The position numbers and the translations under genes are program-made. A model generated the notes under the pieces. It saw only the letters and a list, made by a program, of their open reading frames with translations. It did not search any database and was not told where the DNA came from. From positions 124,001 through 188,000 of the forward strand of contig CANQJT010000004.1 in the NCBI GenBank assembly GCA_947624325.1: a stretch of DNA of 64,000 nucleotides. Reading direction: 5' to 3'. The first letter of the stretch is position 1. The number at the start of each line of letters is the position of its first letter. This DNA comes from Candidatus Gastranaerophilales bacterium. Lineage in GTDB: Bacteria > Cyanobacteriota > Vampirovibrionia > Gastranaerophilales > Gastranaerophilaceae. This document shows positions 44,490 to 54,345 of this stretch, one piece after another.

Positions 44490-45422
44490 TTATGGATCTA
44501 ATTCTTTTATTCTGCCGATAAGACTGTCTAAAGTATATCTGGCATTAACATTACTTACCTGACAAGTACCGGCATTAACATGCCCGCCTCCTTCATATTC
44601 ATACATCATAGCACCAACATCAATCGGACAAGAACGATTTATAATAGATTTTCCGACTGCAAATACAGTATTTTGATTTTGTTTACCATTCATAATGTGT
44701 ACTGAAATATTACATTCGGGGAATAAAGCATAAATCATAAATCTGTTACCGACATGAATAATTTCTTCATTTCTTACATCCAGAATGGCAATTTTATCTT
44801 CAATGGTAGTACATTTTCTGATTTGATTAATAAATTTTTCCTGTTCTTCAAAATATAATTCAATTCTTTCCACAACATCAGGATCATGCATAATTTCATC
44901 AATTGACATTGAAGAACAAAGGTCAACAAGTTTAAGCATTAAGTTATAATTAGAAATCCTAAAATTCCTAAATCTGCCGAGACCTGTTCTTGGGTCCATT
45001 AAAAAGTTTAATAATACCCAGCCTTGAGGATTCATAACATCTTCTTGTGAAAAACTTGTACAATCGGCTCTGTCTACAGCTTCCATTAAATCATAAAGAG
45101 AATTTGAAAATTTATCTTTTCCGCCAAAATATTCATAAATTATTCTGGCACTTGATGGTGCTCCCGGTTCAATAATGTAATTATCTTTTGCATCTTTAGT
45201 TCTAACCACTTCACTTGAATGATGGTCAAAAGCCATATATACACCTTCGCTATACGGTAAACTTGCCGTTATATCATTACCCGTTAATTGAATTTTACCG
45301 TCTTGCACATCTTTAGGATGTACAAATACAACATCATCAATAAGTCCTATCTCTTGCAAAAGGGCTGCACATACAAGTCCGTCAAAGTTAGAACGGGTAT
45401 ATAATGTATAAGTTTCACTCAT
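44490..45422 (-). CDS. DHH-family phosphoesterase
   Basis: A protein of about 310 residues with the DHH fold: N-F-D-G-L-V-C-A-A-L-L at the N-terminus (metal Asp), the F-D-H-H-S motif (about residues 67-71), and a C-terminal DHHA1-like domain with G-G-G-H-V-N-A-G. It could be a nanoRNase, pAp phosphatase or exopolyphosphatase-like enzyme; the sequence does not separate these. The ATG at 45422 is preferred over GTG 45434 because GAGGA lies just upstream of it. It lies 50 bases after valS on the same strand. Confidence 0.88.
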   Translation of the reverse strand: MSETYTLYTRSNFDGLVCAALLQEIGLIDDVVFVHPKDVQDGKIQLTGNDITASLPYSEGVYMAFDHHSSEVVRTKDAKDNYIIEPGAPSSARIIYEYFGGKDKFSNSLYDLMEAVDRADCTSFSQEDVMNPQGWVLLNFLMDPRTGLGRFRNFRISNYNLMLKLVDLCSSMSIDEIMHDPDVVERIELYFEEQEKFINQIRKCTTIEDKIAILDVRNEEIIHVGNRFMIYALFPECNISVHIMNGKQNQNTVFAVGKSIINRSCPIDVGAMMYEYEGGGHVNAGTCQVSNVNARYTLDSLIGRIKELDP

Positions 45423-45484
45423 AATTGTCCTCACAGATTAAACTATCCAGTTATATTATAATATTTTTTTTCAATTTTTCAAAA

Positions 45485-48130
45485 TTATTTCAATGAATTT
45501 ATAAGTTCATTAATAGCATTTTCCTGAACAATTATTTCTTCTATACGATTTTTTGTCTGTTCTATAAGTTCAGGTTTTGCATTGTTCATAAACTTTTCAT
45601 TGTTAACTCTTGACAGCAGGCTGTTTTTTTCATTTAAGAGTTTATCCAGTTTTTTATTTTGCCGTTTTATTTCTTCATCTAAATCAATCAAGCCTGCAAG
45701 AGGTACAATAATTTTAGAACTGCTTACAAGTGCAGATGCAGACTGTTTTTCGGTTTTATGAGTTTCATCAACATATTTTATATTTTCAACCCTTGCTAAA
45801 CGATGAATATATGCTTCTACTTTTTTAAAGATATCTTCTTCGTTTTCAGGTGCAAGTATCTCAATATTTAATTTTGTTGAAATCGGAATATTAAAGCTTT
45901 GTCTTAAATTTCTTAAAGACTTAATTGTTTCAAAAACAAGCTCCATTTGTATATTTTCTTGGTTAAATACCATGTTATCTTCATAAACAGGGAATTTTGA
46001 AAGCATAATTGCTTTAACATCAGTATTTTTAGGTAATAATTGCCAAATGGCTTCCGTTATATGAGGCATAACAGGATGTAAAAGTCTTAATGTCATATCA
46101 AGTACATATCTTAAAACTCTTTGAGTATTGAGTTTTAAACTTTCATCCTGAAGCTGAATTTTTGCTATTTCTACATACCAGTCGCAGTATGAGTTCCAGA
46201 AGAAATCATACAATGTATGCGCCATCTCGCCTATTCTGTAATCTTTAATATTTTCATTTGTTTCTTTAGCAGTTTCGTTTAATTTATTTAAAATCCACTT
46301 ATCAGCTAAAGTCAGTTTTGAGAAATCAATATCTTTATTATCAACTCCGTCAAGGTTCATTAATACAAACCTTGAAGCATTCCAGATTTTATTTGCAAAG
46401 TTTCTGCCGTATTCAAATTTTTCATCACTGATTTTAATATCTTGTCCGCCGTATGTACACAGAGAAGTTAAAGTAAATCTTAGAGCATCACAGCCATATT
46501 TGTCGATAATTCCGACAGGGTCAATTGTATTACCTTTTGATTTAGACATTTTTTGCCCGTTTTCATCACGGATTAAACCGTGGATATAAACTGTTGAAAA
46601 TGGAGCTTTTTTTGTAAATTCTTCACCCATGGTAATCATTCTTGCGACCCAGAAGAAAATAATATCAAACCCTGTTACAAGAGTTGAGGTCGGGTAGAAT
46701 TTTTTAAAGTCCTCAGCATCTGTATTGGGCCAGCCCATTGTTGAAAACGGCCATAATCCCGATGAAAACCAAGTATCAAGTACATCAGAGTCTTGAGTAT
46801 ATTTATCAGGATCGGGATTTTCTTTAGCTACAACCATTTCACCCGTTTCGTTATTATAAAATGCAGGTATTTGATGTCCCCACCATAATTGCCGTGAAAT
46901 ACACCAATCCCGAATATTTGTCATCCAGCCTAAATAGTTTTTAGTCCAGCGCTCGGGTACAAATTTTATTTTTCCCGACTCAACCGCTTCAATAGCAGCT
47001 TTTGCTAAAGGTTCCATTCTTACAAACCATTGTTCGGATAATAAAGGTTCAATTGTTGTATTACATCTTTGGCATTTACCCACGTTATGCTCAATAGGGA
47101 CAATTCTTACCAGACTGTTATTGTATTGAAGAAGTTCTATAGTTTTTTGTCTTGCTTCTTCTCTGGTTAAACCCTGAACATCAGGATGAACCTCAGCACA
47201 GTGTTTCATTTTACCTTCTTCATCAATAACCCATATAGGCTTAAGATTATGTCTTTTTCCAACTTCATAATCGTTAGGGTCATGAGCCGGGGTAATTTTT
47301 AATGCTCCCGTTCCGAAAGATTTATCAACATAGTCATCCGCAATAATAGGAATTTCTCTTCCCGTTAAAGGTATTAAAACAGTTTTACCGATTAAATCTT
47401 TATATTTAAAATCATTTGGGTTAACTGCAACAGCCGCATCACCAAAGATTGTTTCGGGTCTTGTTGTAGCTACAACGATTGCTCCGGGTTCATCCTTAAG
47501 CGAATAACTTATTTCCCACAAATTACTTTTTTCCGTTTCGTAATCCGTTTCAATATCAGATATAGCACTCTGACATCTCGGGCACCAGTTAACAATATAT
47601 GCACCTTTATAAATTAAATCTTTTTCATAGAGTTTAACAAAAACTTCTTTTACTGCATCAGAACATCCCTTATCAAGTGTAAACCTTTCTCTTGAACGGT
47701 CAAATGATGCTCCCAGTCTTTTAAATTGATTTAAAATTGCGCTTTTATGCTCATTAGCCCATTCCCATGTGAGTTCAACAAACTTTTCTCTGCCAAGGTC
47801 AAAACGGGTTTTGCCTTCCTGTCTTAACTTTTTTTCTACAACATTTTGAGTCGCAATTCCTGCATGGTCAGTACCCGGCATCCAAAGAGTTTCATAACCT
47901 GACATTCTGTGATAGCGGACTAATATATCCTGCAAAGTCCCGTCAAGTGCGTGTCCCATATGTAATACACCTGTTACATTCGGCGGAGGAATTACTATTG
48001 AATACGGTTCTTTCTCGCTTTTTGCATTAGCTTTAAAGCACTCATTATCTTCCCAGAATTTATATATCGCTTCTTCTGTTTCTTTTGCACTATATACGGT
48101 CGGTAAATCTTCTATCTTTGTCAAACTCAT
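45485..48130 (-). CDS. valS: Valyl-tRNA synthetase
   Basis: An 881-residue class I synthetase of normal bacterial length. The H-I-G-H-type signature appears as P-N-V-T-G-V-L-H-M-G-H-A (about residues 50-60). The long CP1 editing insertion with zinc-type C-P-R-C / C-Q-R-C pairs is present, and K-M-S-K-S is at about residue 525. A C-terminal coiled-coil arm (about 815-881) follows the anticodon domain. It charges tRNA-Val and edits misactivated threonine. The gene lies 8 bases after gpmI. Confidence 0.98.
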   Translation of the reverse strand: MSLTKIEDLPTVYSAKETEEAIYKFWEDNECFKANAKSEKEPYSIVIPPPNVTGVLHMGHALDGTLQDILVRYHRMSGYETLWMPGTDHAGIATQNVVEKKLRQEGKTRFDLGREKFVELTWEWANEHKSAILNQFKRLGASFDRSRERFTLDKGCSDAVKEVFVKLYEKDLIYKGAYIVNWCPRCQSAISDIETDYETEKSNLWEISYSLKDEPGAIVVATTRPETIFGDAAVAVNPNDFKYKDLIGKTVLIPLTGREIPIIADDYVDKSFGTGALKITPAHDPNDYEVGKRHNLKPIWVIDEEGKMKHCAEVHPDVQGLTREEARQKTIELLQYNNSLVRIVPIEHNVGKCQRCNTTIEPLLSEQWFVRMEPLAKAAIEAVESGKIKFVPERWTKNYLGWMTNIRDWCISRQLWWGHQIPAFYNNETGEMVVAKENPDPDKYTQDSDVLDTWFSSGLWPFSTMGWPNTDAEDFKKFYPTSTLVTGFDIIFFWVARMITMGEEFTKKAPFSTVYIHGLIRDENGQKMSKSKGNTIDPVGIIDKYGCDALRFTLTSLCTYGGQDIKISDEKFEYGRNFANKIWNASRFVLMNLDGVDNKDIDFSKLTLADKWILNKLNETAKETNENIKDYRIGEMAHTLYDFFWNSYCDWYVEIAKIQLQDESLKLNTQRVLRYVLDMTLRLLHPVMPHITEAIWQLLPKNTDVKAIMLSKFPVYEDNMVFNQENIQMELVFETIKSLRNLRQSFNIPISTKLNIEILAPENEEDIFKKVEAYIHRLARVENIKYVDETHKTEKQSASALVSSSKIIVPLAGLIDLDEEIKRQNKKLDKLLNEKNSLLSRVNNEKFMNNAKPELIEQTKNRIEEIIVQENAINELINSLK

Positions 48131-48138
48131 TTTAACCT

Positions 48139-49659
48139 CTATTTTATTAAAGAATTTCCTGTCATTTCTTGTGGTTTTTGTATACCCATTATATCAAGAA
48201 CAGTCGGTGCTATATCACACAATGCGCCTGTTTCTTTCAGTTTTATGTCACCTGCATTCATAACAAATAACGGAACAGGGTTTGTTGTGTGTGCAGTATA
48301 TGGAGTATGGGTGGTTTTATCCTCCATATATTCCGCATTTCCGTGATCTGCAGTTAATACAACCGCAACACCCTTTTGTTTTGCCTTTTCAACAATTTTG
48401 CCTACACAAGTGTCAACCGTTGCGCAAGCCTTAACTGCTGCTTCCATAACCCCCGTATGACCTACCATATCAGGATTTGCGAAGTTAACTAATATAAATC
48501 CGTATTCATCATTATCCAAAGCTCCTAAAACTTTTTCGCAAACCTCGGGGGCGCTCATCTCCGGCTGAAGGTCATATGTTGCAACTTTTGGGGAGTTAAC
48601 CAGCACTCTTGTTTCAAGCTTATTAGGTGCTTCAACTCCGCCGTTAAAGAAGAAAGTAACGTGAGCATATTTTTCGGTTTCTGCCGTTCTAAATTGTTTT
48701 ATTCCGTTTTTATCAAGCACTTCCCCTAAAATATTCGTAAGCTTTTGAGGTTCAAACGCAACAGGGAACGGGAATGTTGCATCATACTGCGTAAATGTTA
48801 CATAGTATATGTTTTTCCTTACTGCCTTGCGGTTAAATCCGTCAAAGTTTTCAAAATTTATTGCTTTTGAGATTTCTCTTGCACGGTCGGGGCGGAAGTT
48901 AAAGAAGATTATGGCATCATTATCTTCTATACGTGAATTAGGAACATTTATAACAGTCGGTTCAACAAATTCATCGGTTACACCTTTTTCATAAGAAGTT
49001 TTAACAGCTTCAACAGCACTTTCTGCCTTATTGCCTTCGCCTAAGATGAGCATATTATATGCTTTTTCAATTCTTTCCCAGCGATTATCTCTATCCATAG
49101 CATAGTATCTGCCTGAAACTGAAGCTATAGGAGGTAAGTTTGCTTCTTTTAATTTATCTTCAACTTTTTGCAAGAATTCAACGGCACTCTTTGGAGGAGT
49201 ATCACGACCATCTAAAAATGCGTGGAAATATACTTTTTTAAGTCCCTGCTGTTTTGCAAACTCTATTAATGCAAGTATATGGTCTAATGAACTATGAACA
49301 CCGCCCGTTGATACAAGTCCGTACAAGTGGAGCGACGAATTATTTTTCTTTACGTGGTCAACTGCATTTAAAAACTTTTCATTTTTAAAGAAACTGCCTT
49401 CTTTAATTTCTTTATTAATCTTAGTTAATTCCTGATAAACAATCCTGCCTGCACCTATATTTAAGTGACCTACTTCAGAGTTTCCCATCTGTCCGTCAGG
49501 TAAACCAACATGTTCACCATCTGCATATATTTGAATATTAGGTTCAGTCTTATAAAATTTATCTAAATTAGGAGTTGAGGCAGCCTTTGTTGCATCTTTA
49601 GGGCTGTCTTTACTTATTCCCCATCCGTCCATAATACAAAGTAAAACTCTTTTTGTCAT
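48139..49659 (-). CDS. gpmI: 2,3-bisphosphoglycerate-independent phosphoglycerate mutase
   Basis: A 506-residue alkaline-phosphatase-superfamily enzyme interconverting 3- and 2-phosphoglycerate in glycolysis. Metal site residues lie in M-D-G-W-G (N-terminus). The phosphorylated Ser lies in M-G-N-S-E-V-G-H (about 58-65). D-G-R-D-T-P-P and the C-terminal T-A-D-H-G-N-A-E motif complete the manganese sites. It sits between a TPR protein and valS with gaps of 8-12 bases, so these minus-strand genes are one transcript. Confidence 0.98.
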   Translation of the reverse strand: MTKRVLLCIMDGWGISKDSPKDATKAASTPNLDKFYKTEPNIQIYADGEHVGLPDGQMGNSEVGHLNIGAGRIVYQELTKINKEIKEGSFFKNEKFLNAVDHVKKNNSSLHLYGLVSTGGVHSSLDHILALIEFAKQQGLKKVYFHAFLDGRDTPPKSAVEFLQKVEDKLKEANLPPIASVSGRYYAMDRDNRWERIEKAYNMLILGEGNKAESAVEAVKTSYEKGVTDEFVEPTVINVPNSRIEDNDAIIFFNFRPDRAREISKAINFENFDGFNRKAVRKNIYYVTFTQYDATFPFPVAFEPQKLTNILGEVLDKNGIKQFRTAETEKYAHVTFFFNGGVEAPNKLETRVLVNSPKVATYDLQPEMSAPEVCEKVLGALDNDEYGFILVNFANPDMVGHTGVMEAAVKACATVDTCVGKIVEKAKQKGVAVVLTADHGNAEYMEDKTTHTPYTAHTTNPVPLFVMNAGDIKLKETGALCDIAPTVLDIMGIQKPQEMTGNSLIK

Positions 49660-49671
49660 AATGTTTCCTTT

Positions 49672-51081
49672 TTATTTCCCAAATATTTTCATAATCTTAT
49701 CAATAAGCCCTTCTTCGCTGTTTACCGGAGCGGAAGAAGATATATCCATTTTAGCAAGTTTTTCTTTCAGTTTTTCTGTATCAGGTGACAATGGCGCTTT
49801 TGCTAAATATTTCTCGTAAGCTTCTTTTGCACTTGATAAATCTTTTATTTTTTCGTAGGCAAACCCCATTTTATTATAAATTTCATAATCCGTTATACCT
49901 GCTTTTACGGCTTTTTCATAGTATTCAAGAGCATTTCTGAACTCATATAAATCCGCATAAACATCGCCTAAACCTTTTAAAGCAAAAGTATTATCGGGTT
50001 CTTGACGGACAAGCTTTTCATAAAACTCCATTAAACTAGTTTTATCGCCAAGTGTTTCATTTATTTTAATTATTTCTTTAACCGCATCGCTCTTTGAAGA
50101 GTCTTGCCTATGAGCATTCAAATATTCATTGAGCGCCAGTTCATAATCCTGCTTATAAGAATAACATTTTCCCATATTATAATGATATCCGTATATATCG
50201 CCGTTTGCATCGCAAACCAGTGCTTTCATTTGGTATACAAGCGGATTTTGAGGCGATAAATTATTGAATTTTTCAATATTTTCACCGCATTTTTCCCAAT
50301 CTTTAAGATTAAAATAATACTCTGCCATAAGTGCAAAATAATTAGCATTATTTTCATCTTTGTTATCGTTCAAAAGTTTGAAGGCACTGTCATTATCGCC
50401 TTTCATTAAATATGCTTTAACCTTTGTATACGGTGTTTTTGCACTTTCAAGAGCCTTATCATATTCGCCTTCTCTTATATATAAACCCGATAAATACTCA
50501 CCGAGTTCAACAACATCAGGAAATGCTTTAACACCTTTTTCCAATACATTTATGGCTGAAATCCTGTCATTTTGCTCGCAATATAAATCTGCAAGTTTAT
50601 AATATATAGCCATATCATCTTTTTGAGAAATTATACTGTAATATTCATCAATGGCATTTTGAGTTTTACCAATATACTCATATGATTTCGCAAGCAAAAA
50701 TCTTGCATTTATAATGTCAGCTTCTTCAGTTGTAGAATTTATGGCTTTTTTATAATCATCTATAGACTGAGATACTTTTTCATTTAAAATCTTATATTTT
50801 GCCCTTGTAATGTAATATTTATAGTTATCTTTACCGCTGTAAATGTCTAATAATTCGGAATAGCCTATTAAAGAATTAGGATTAACTTTAACCAGTTCTT
50901 CCCAAAACTTAGCGGCATCTTCATTTTTTTCAAGTGTCTTAGCAAGCAGTGCGGTTTTTTCAAGATATTCGGCATCGTCTTTTAACTTATCATAAGAGTT
51001 TATAAGCATTTCATATGCTCTGTCATACTGTTCTTCATCTATAAGCATTTGCGCTTGAACTAAAACACCGTTATTACTCAT
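49672..51081 (-). CDS. Tetratricopeptide-repeat protein
   Basis: A 469-residue protein made almost only of TPR-like helical pairs, the clearest at about residues 330-430 (A-L-N-E-Y-L-N-A, A-L-E-Y-Y-E-K-A, A-K-E-A-Y-E-K-Y-L). There is no signal peptide or membrane segment, so it should be cytoplasmic. The C-terminal 35 residues are separate, with a short hydrophobic end (L-I-D-K-I-M-K-I-F). It is first in the TPR-gpmI-valS-DHH run. TPR arrays scaffold complexes; the partner is unknown. Confidence 0.85.
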   Translation of the reverse strand: MSNNGVLVQAQMLIDEEQYDRAYEMLINSYDKLKDDAEYLEKTALLAKTLEKNEDAAKFWEELVKVNPNSLIGYSELLDIYSGKDNYKYYITRAKYKILNEKVSQSIDDYKKAINSTTEEADIINARFLLAKSYEYIGKTQNAIDEYYSIISQKDDMAIYYKLADLYCEQNDRISAINVLEKGVKAFPDVVELGEYLSGLYIREGEYDKALESAKTPYTKVKAYLMKGDNDSAFKLLNDNKDENNANYFALMAEYYFNLKDWEKCGENIEKFNNLSPQNPLVYQMKALVCDANGDIYGYHYNMGKCYSYKQDYELALNEYLNAHRQDSSKSDAVKEIIKINETLGDKTSLMEFYEKLVRQEPDNTFALKGLGDVYADLYEFRNALEYYEKAVKAGITDYEIYNKMGFAYEKIKDLSSAKEAYEKYLAKAPLSPDTEKLKEKLAKMDISSSAPVNSEEGLIDKIMKIFGK

Positions 51082-51239
51082 TATTTTTCCTTTTATCCCT
51101 GTTTACTATGTTAATTATATAACATAAATAAAAAATTTTAATTGTTCTTTTAATTTTAGACACCATAGGAGTTTCCGCTCGTACATACTTCTTTTATACG
51201 ATTCTTTCAAATTATAAAATAAATTTATTCATAATTATG

Positions 51240-51350
51240 TATGATTTAAAAACCGATTTGTACTGCTAAGATTAACCTATATTCCTTGGAAATAAAAACG
51301 ATGATACACATATCCCTAATCTACAGCTATGATTAATCATAGCTTTTTTC
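51240..51350 (+). ncRNA. Candidate leader RNA ending in a terminator, before the symporter gene
   Basis: There is no gene on the plus strand upstream, yet a clear intrinsic terminator stands at 51325-51349. Before it, from about 51261, a stem can form (GCT-A-AGATTA with TAATCT-AC-AGC) enclosing two smaller hairpins (ATTCC/GGAAT-like and GATA/TATC). Its 3' arm ends in the AGC that also starts the terminator stem, so the two structures may compete. A TATGAT box at 51240-51245 could be the -10. This resembles a riboswitch or attenuator but matches none I know. The rest of the 371-base gap (51082-51452) shows nothing more. Confidence 0.4.
51325..51349 (+). terminator. Intrinsic terminator upstream of the symporter gene
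   Basis: A perfect 20-base palindrome (8-bp stem AGCTATGA/TCATAGCT with TTAA loop) followed by a T run on the plus strand only. It lies 104 bases before the next ATG. Confidence 0.8.
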
Positions 51351-51452
51351 TTTTTTGTAAAACTTTGTAAGCGGAATTAATACAATACTTGTATCTGATG
51401 TATATTTTTATTATTCTTAAATAGATGTAAATGCCGAAATAAGAGAAATTAT

Positions 51453-52925
51453 ATGGGAATAGGAATAGACCAATATATAGAACAATACTTTGCACCGATA
51501 TCTGATAAGTTTTCAACATTTATCTTTGCAAACATAAAAATTTTCGGTGCGGAAGTACCTGTTTTAATACTACTAATGATTGCAACAAGTATATTTTGCA
51601 CATTTTACTTAAGATTAGTAGGAATATGGGGGTTTAAACATGCATTAACTCGTATATTCGGGCAAAACGATCACAAAGGACATAAAGGAGAAGTTACATC
51701 CTTTGGGGCTTTAGCTACAGCACTATCAGGGACTATCGGAATAGGCAACATAGCTGGTGTGGCTATTGCAATATCAATTGGCGGTCCCGGGGCTATGTTT
51801 TGGATGGCGACAGGTGCTATTTTTGCAATGGCACTTAAATTCTGCGAGGTTACTTTATCTTTAAAATACAGAAATATTAATGAGGACGGAACAATATCAG
51901 GCGGTCCGATGTTTTATATGAAAAAAGGATTTGCTCAAAAAAATATGCCTAAAACAGGTAAGTTACTGGCATATATTTTCACTATTGCCTGTATTCCGGC
52001 GACTTTCGGCGGAGGCTGTATGCTTCAGACAAATCAAGCTGCACAGCAATTTATAGTTATAACGGGCGGTGAAAACAGCTTTTTCGCTCAACATAGCTGG
52101 ATTTTCGGATTATTTATTGCAATTATGGTCGCTCTTGTTATTGTTGGCGGAATTAAAAGCATAGCTAAAGTTACTTCTAAAATAGTTCCCGTTATGTGCA
52201 TAATATATATGCTTGCCTGCATTACTATAATAGTTTTACATTTTAATCAAATTCCGCACGCAATTTATACGATTATTCATGAAGCATTCTTTCCAAAAGC
52301 AGTTGAAGGCGGAATGATTGGTGCTATAATTATCGGTTTAAGAAGGTCAATACAATCAAATGAAGCAGGCATCGGCTCATCCCCTATAGCATATGCCGCA
52401 GTTAAAACAAATGAACCTGTTTCTCAAGGATTTGTTTCTATGCTTGAACCTTTTTTTGATACCGTTATTGTCTGCTCTATGACAGCATTTGTTATTATTT
52501 TAACAGGCGAATACTTAAACTACACTAACGGGATTACGGGTGTAGAATTAACTTCTTCGGCTTTTGAAAGTGTTATTTCATTTTTCCCATACATTCTTGC
52601 AGTTGTTATAATCTTATTTGCATTTTCAACAATTATTTCCTGGGCATATTACGGACAAAAAGCTTGGTGTTTTCTGTCAGGTGAAGGCTGTAAAAGAGTT
52701 ATAATATACCAAATAGTTTTTTGTTTATTCATCGTAATCGGTTCTTGTATGAATATTAAAAGTGTTATAGATTTCACCGATGCGACATATCTTGTTATGG
52801 CAGCACCTAACCTCATTACAATTTTTGTTTTATTAAAAGAAATAAAATCAGAATTAATATCCTATTGCAAAAGGCATGATTTAATTTTTAAATTAAATAA
52901 AGTATGGTTTAGAAATGAGCAGTGA
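51453..52925 (+). CDS. Alanine/glycine:cation symporter (AGCS family)
   Basis: A 490-residue polytopic protein. AGCS signatures are clear: an A-L-S-G-T-I-G-I-G-N-I-A-G-V-A motif (about residues 87-101), G-P-G-A-M-F-W-M, and S-N-E-A-G-I-G-S-S-P-I-A (about 306-317). It couples sodium or proton entry to uptake of alanine or glycine. Its 3' end overlaps the next permease gene by 11 bases, so the two are co-transcribed. A candidate attenuated leader lies upstream. The ribosome-binding site is weak (AAGAGA). Confidence 0.95.
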   Translation: MGIGIDQYIEQYFAPISDKFSTFIFANIKIFGAEVPVLILLMIATSIFCTFYLRLVGIWGFKHALTRIFGQNDHKGHKGEVTSFGALATALSGTIGIGNIAGVAIAISIGGPGAMFWMATGAIFAMALKFCEVTLSLKYRNINEDGTISGGPMFYMKKGFAQKNMPKTGKLLAYIFTIACIPATFGGGCMLQTNQAAQQFIVITGGENSFFAQHSWIFGLFIAIMVALVIVGGIKSIAKVTSKIVPVMCIIYMLACITIIVLHFNQIPHAIYTIIHEAFFPKAVEGGMIGAIIIGLRRSIQSNEAGIGSSPIAYAAVKTNEPVSQGFVSMLEPFFDTVIVCSMTAFVIILTGEYLNYTNGITGVELTSSAFESVISFFPYILAVVIILFAFSTIISWAYYGQKAWCFLSGEGCKRVIIYQIVFCLFIVIGSCMNIKSVIDFTDATYLVMAAPNLITIFVLLKEIKSELISYCKRHDLIFKLNKVWFRNEQ

Positions 52926-54297
52926 ACTTAAAAGAACATTAAATTTAAAAGATTCAATATCCGTTGTCGTAGGCTCAATGGTAGGCTGCGGAATATTTAT
53001 AGTATCTGCGGATATTTCAAGACAAGTAAATAATGCGTGGTTTTTGCTTTTAGTATGGATAATTGCAGGATTATTTTCATTATCAGGCGCAATAGCATAT
53101 GCAGAACCTGTCTTAAATATTAAAGAAGACGGCGGTCAGTATATGTTTTTAAAAAAAATGTTTAACGATTTAACCGCTTTTTTATACGGATGGTCGCTAT
53201 TACTTGTAATACAAACCGCAACTATTGCCGCTGTTTGTATTGCTGTCGGCAAGTTCTTAGGGGTTATATTCCCTAAAATAAGTTCTTCTGTTTACTTAAT
53301 TAATATTCCGTATCTGCATATTTCCACTCAGCAGATTTGCGCTTTATTAATCTGTATTTTACTCACTTTTATTAATTCAAAAGGAGTAAAATACGGAGTA
53401 TTAACTCAAAATATTTTCACCGTTACCAAAGTTTTATCCATTGCAGGCATTATTATTTTCGGTTTGTTTTTGGGTTGTAATTGGGATATTATAAGCTCAA
53501 ATTTTATAAATACAATTCATTTAAGCGATTTAAACTTTGCCAATATTGAAATAATATCCGCCGCAACGGTCGGTGCTATCTTTGCAATGGTAACCTGGAA
53601 TAATATAACTTTTATATCCGCAGAGGTTAAAGACCCCGAAAAGAATATACCGCAAGCTCTTTTTTGGGGTGTAATAATCGTAATGGCACTATATTTATTT
53701 ATTAACGTCTTATATGTATTCTCAATCCCCATAGAACAAATAAAAACTGCACCGGAAGATATTGTTCCGGTGGTATTAATGAAAAATATCACAGGTGCAA
53801 TAGGTGAAATAATCACTGCAATTATAATATTAATTTCAGCCTGCGGAAGTGCAAACGGACTAATTATGACAGGGGCAAGAGTATATTATCAAATGGCAAA
53901 AGATAATCTGCTTTTTAACAGTTTAGGTAAAATAAATGAAAAAACAAGTGTTCCCGTTAATTCATTAATTCTTCAATGTTTTTGGTCGGGAGTTTTTATA
54001 TTATTTTGCGGAAATTACATTGAGTTACTTGATTATGTTATATATGCGGCACTAATATTTTATGTATTAACAGCAATAGGAATATTTATATACCGCATAA
54101 AAAATAAGGATTCAATAAAAAACAAAGTAAACAGTCTGTTCGGCATTTTCTTTATTATAACGGGAAGCTTCATTATATACTCATTAACCATACATAAATT
54201 TGCAAATTCAATGAAAACATTATTAATAATTGCAACTGGTATTCCGATATATATGGTTTGGAAAAAATACAAAATGCAAAAAACTTGTCTAAAATAA
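52915..54297 (+). CDS. Amino acid permease, APC superfamily
   Basis: A 460-residue protein with twelve predicted membrane segments. The first holds the G-S-M-V-G-C-G-I-F motif typical of the APC amino-acid/antiporter group, where the broken helix binds the amino-acid carboxylate. E-D-G-G-Q-Y follows after helix 2. It resembles the LAT/SteT or AdiC-like group, but the substrate cannot be told. It overlaps the AGCS symporter gene by 11 bases, suggesting joint amino acid uptake or exchange. Confidence 0.9.
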   Translation: MSSELKRTLNLKDSISVVVGSMVGCGIFIVSADISRQVNNAWFLLLVWIIAGLFSLSGAIAYAEPVLNIKEDGGQYMFLKKMFNDLTAFLYGWSLLLVIQTATIAAVCIAVGKFLGVIFPKISSSVYLINIPYLHISTQQICALLICILLTFINSKGVKYGVLTQNIFTVTKVLSIAGIIIFGLFLGCNWDIISSNFINTIHLSDLNFANIEIISAATVGAIFAMVTWNNITFISAEVKDPEKNIPQALFWGVIIVMALYLFINVLYVFSIPIEQIKTAPEDIVPVVLMKNITGAIGEIITAIIILISACGSANGLIMTGARVYYQMAKDNLLFNSLGKINEKTSVPVNSLILQCFWSGVFILFCGNYIELLDYVIYAALIFYVLTAIGIFIYRIKNKDSIKNKVNSLFGIFFIITGSFIIYSLTIHKFANSMKTLLIIATGIPIYMVWKKYKMQKTCLK

Positions 54298-54345
54298 GAT
54301 AAAGATGTTATCATATATTTTATCATTGAAAAAAAGAGGTTAGTT

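Noticed and set aside
51453-52925. Classical glycine riboswitch before the symporter
   Set aside because: The conserved glycine-aptamer core is not visible in the leader; only a generic attenuator-like fold can be proposed.
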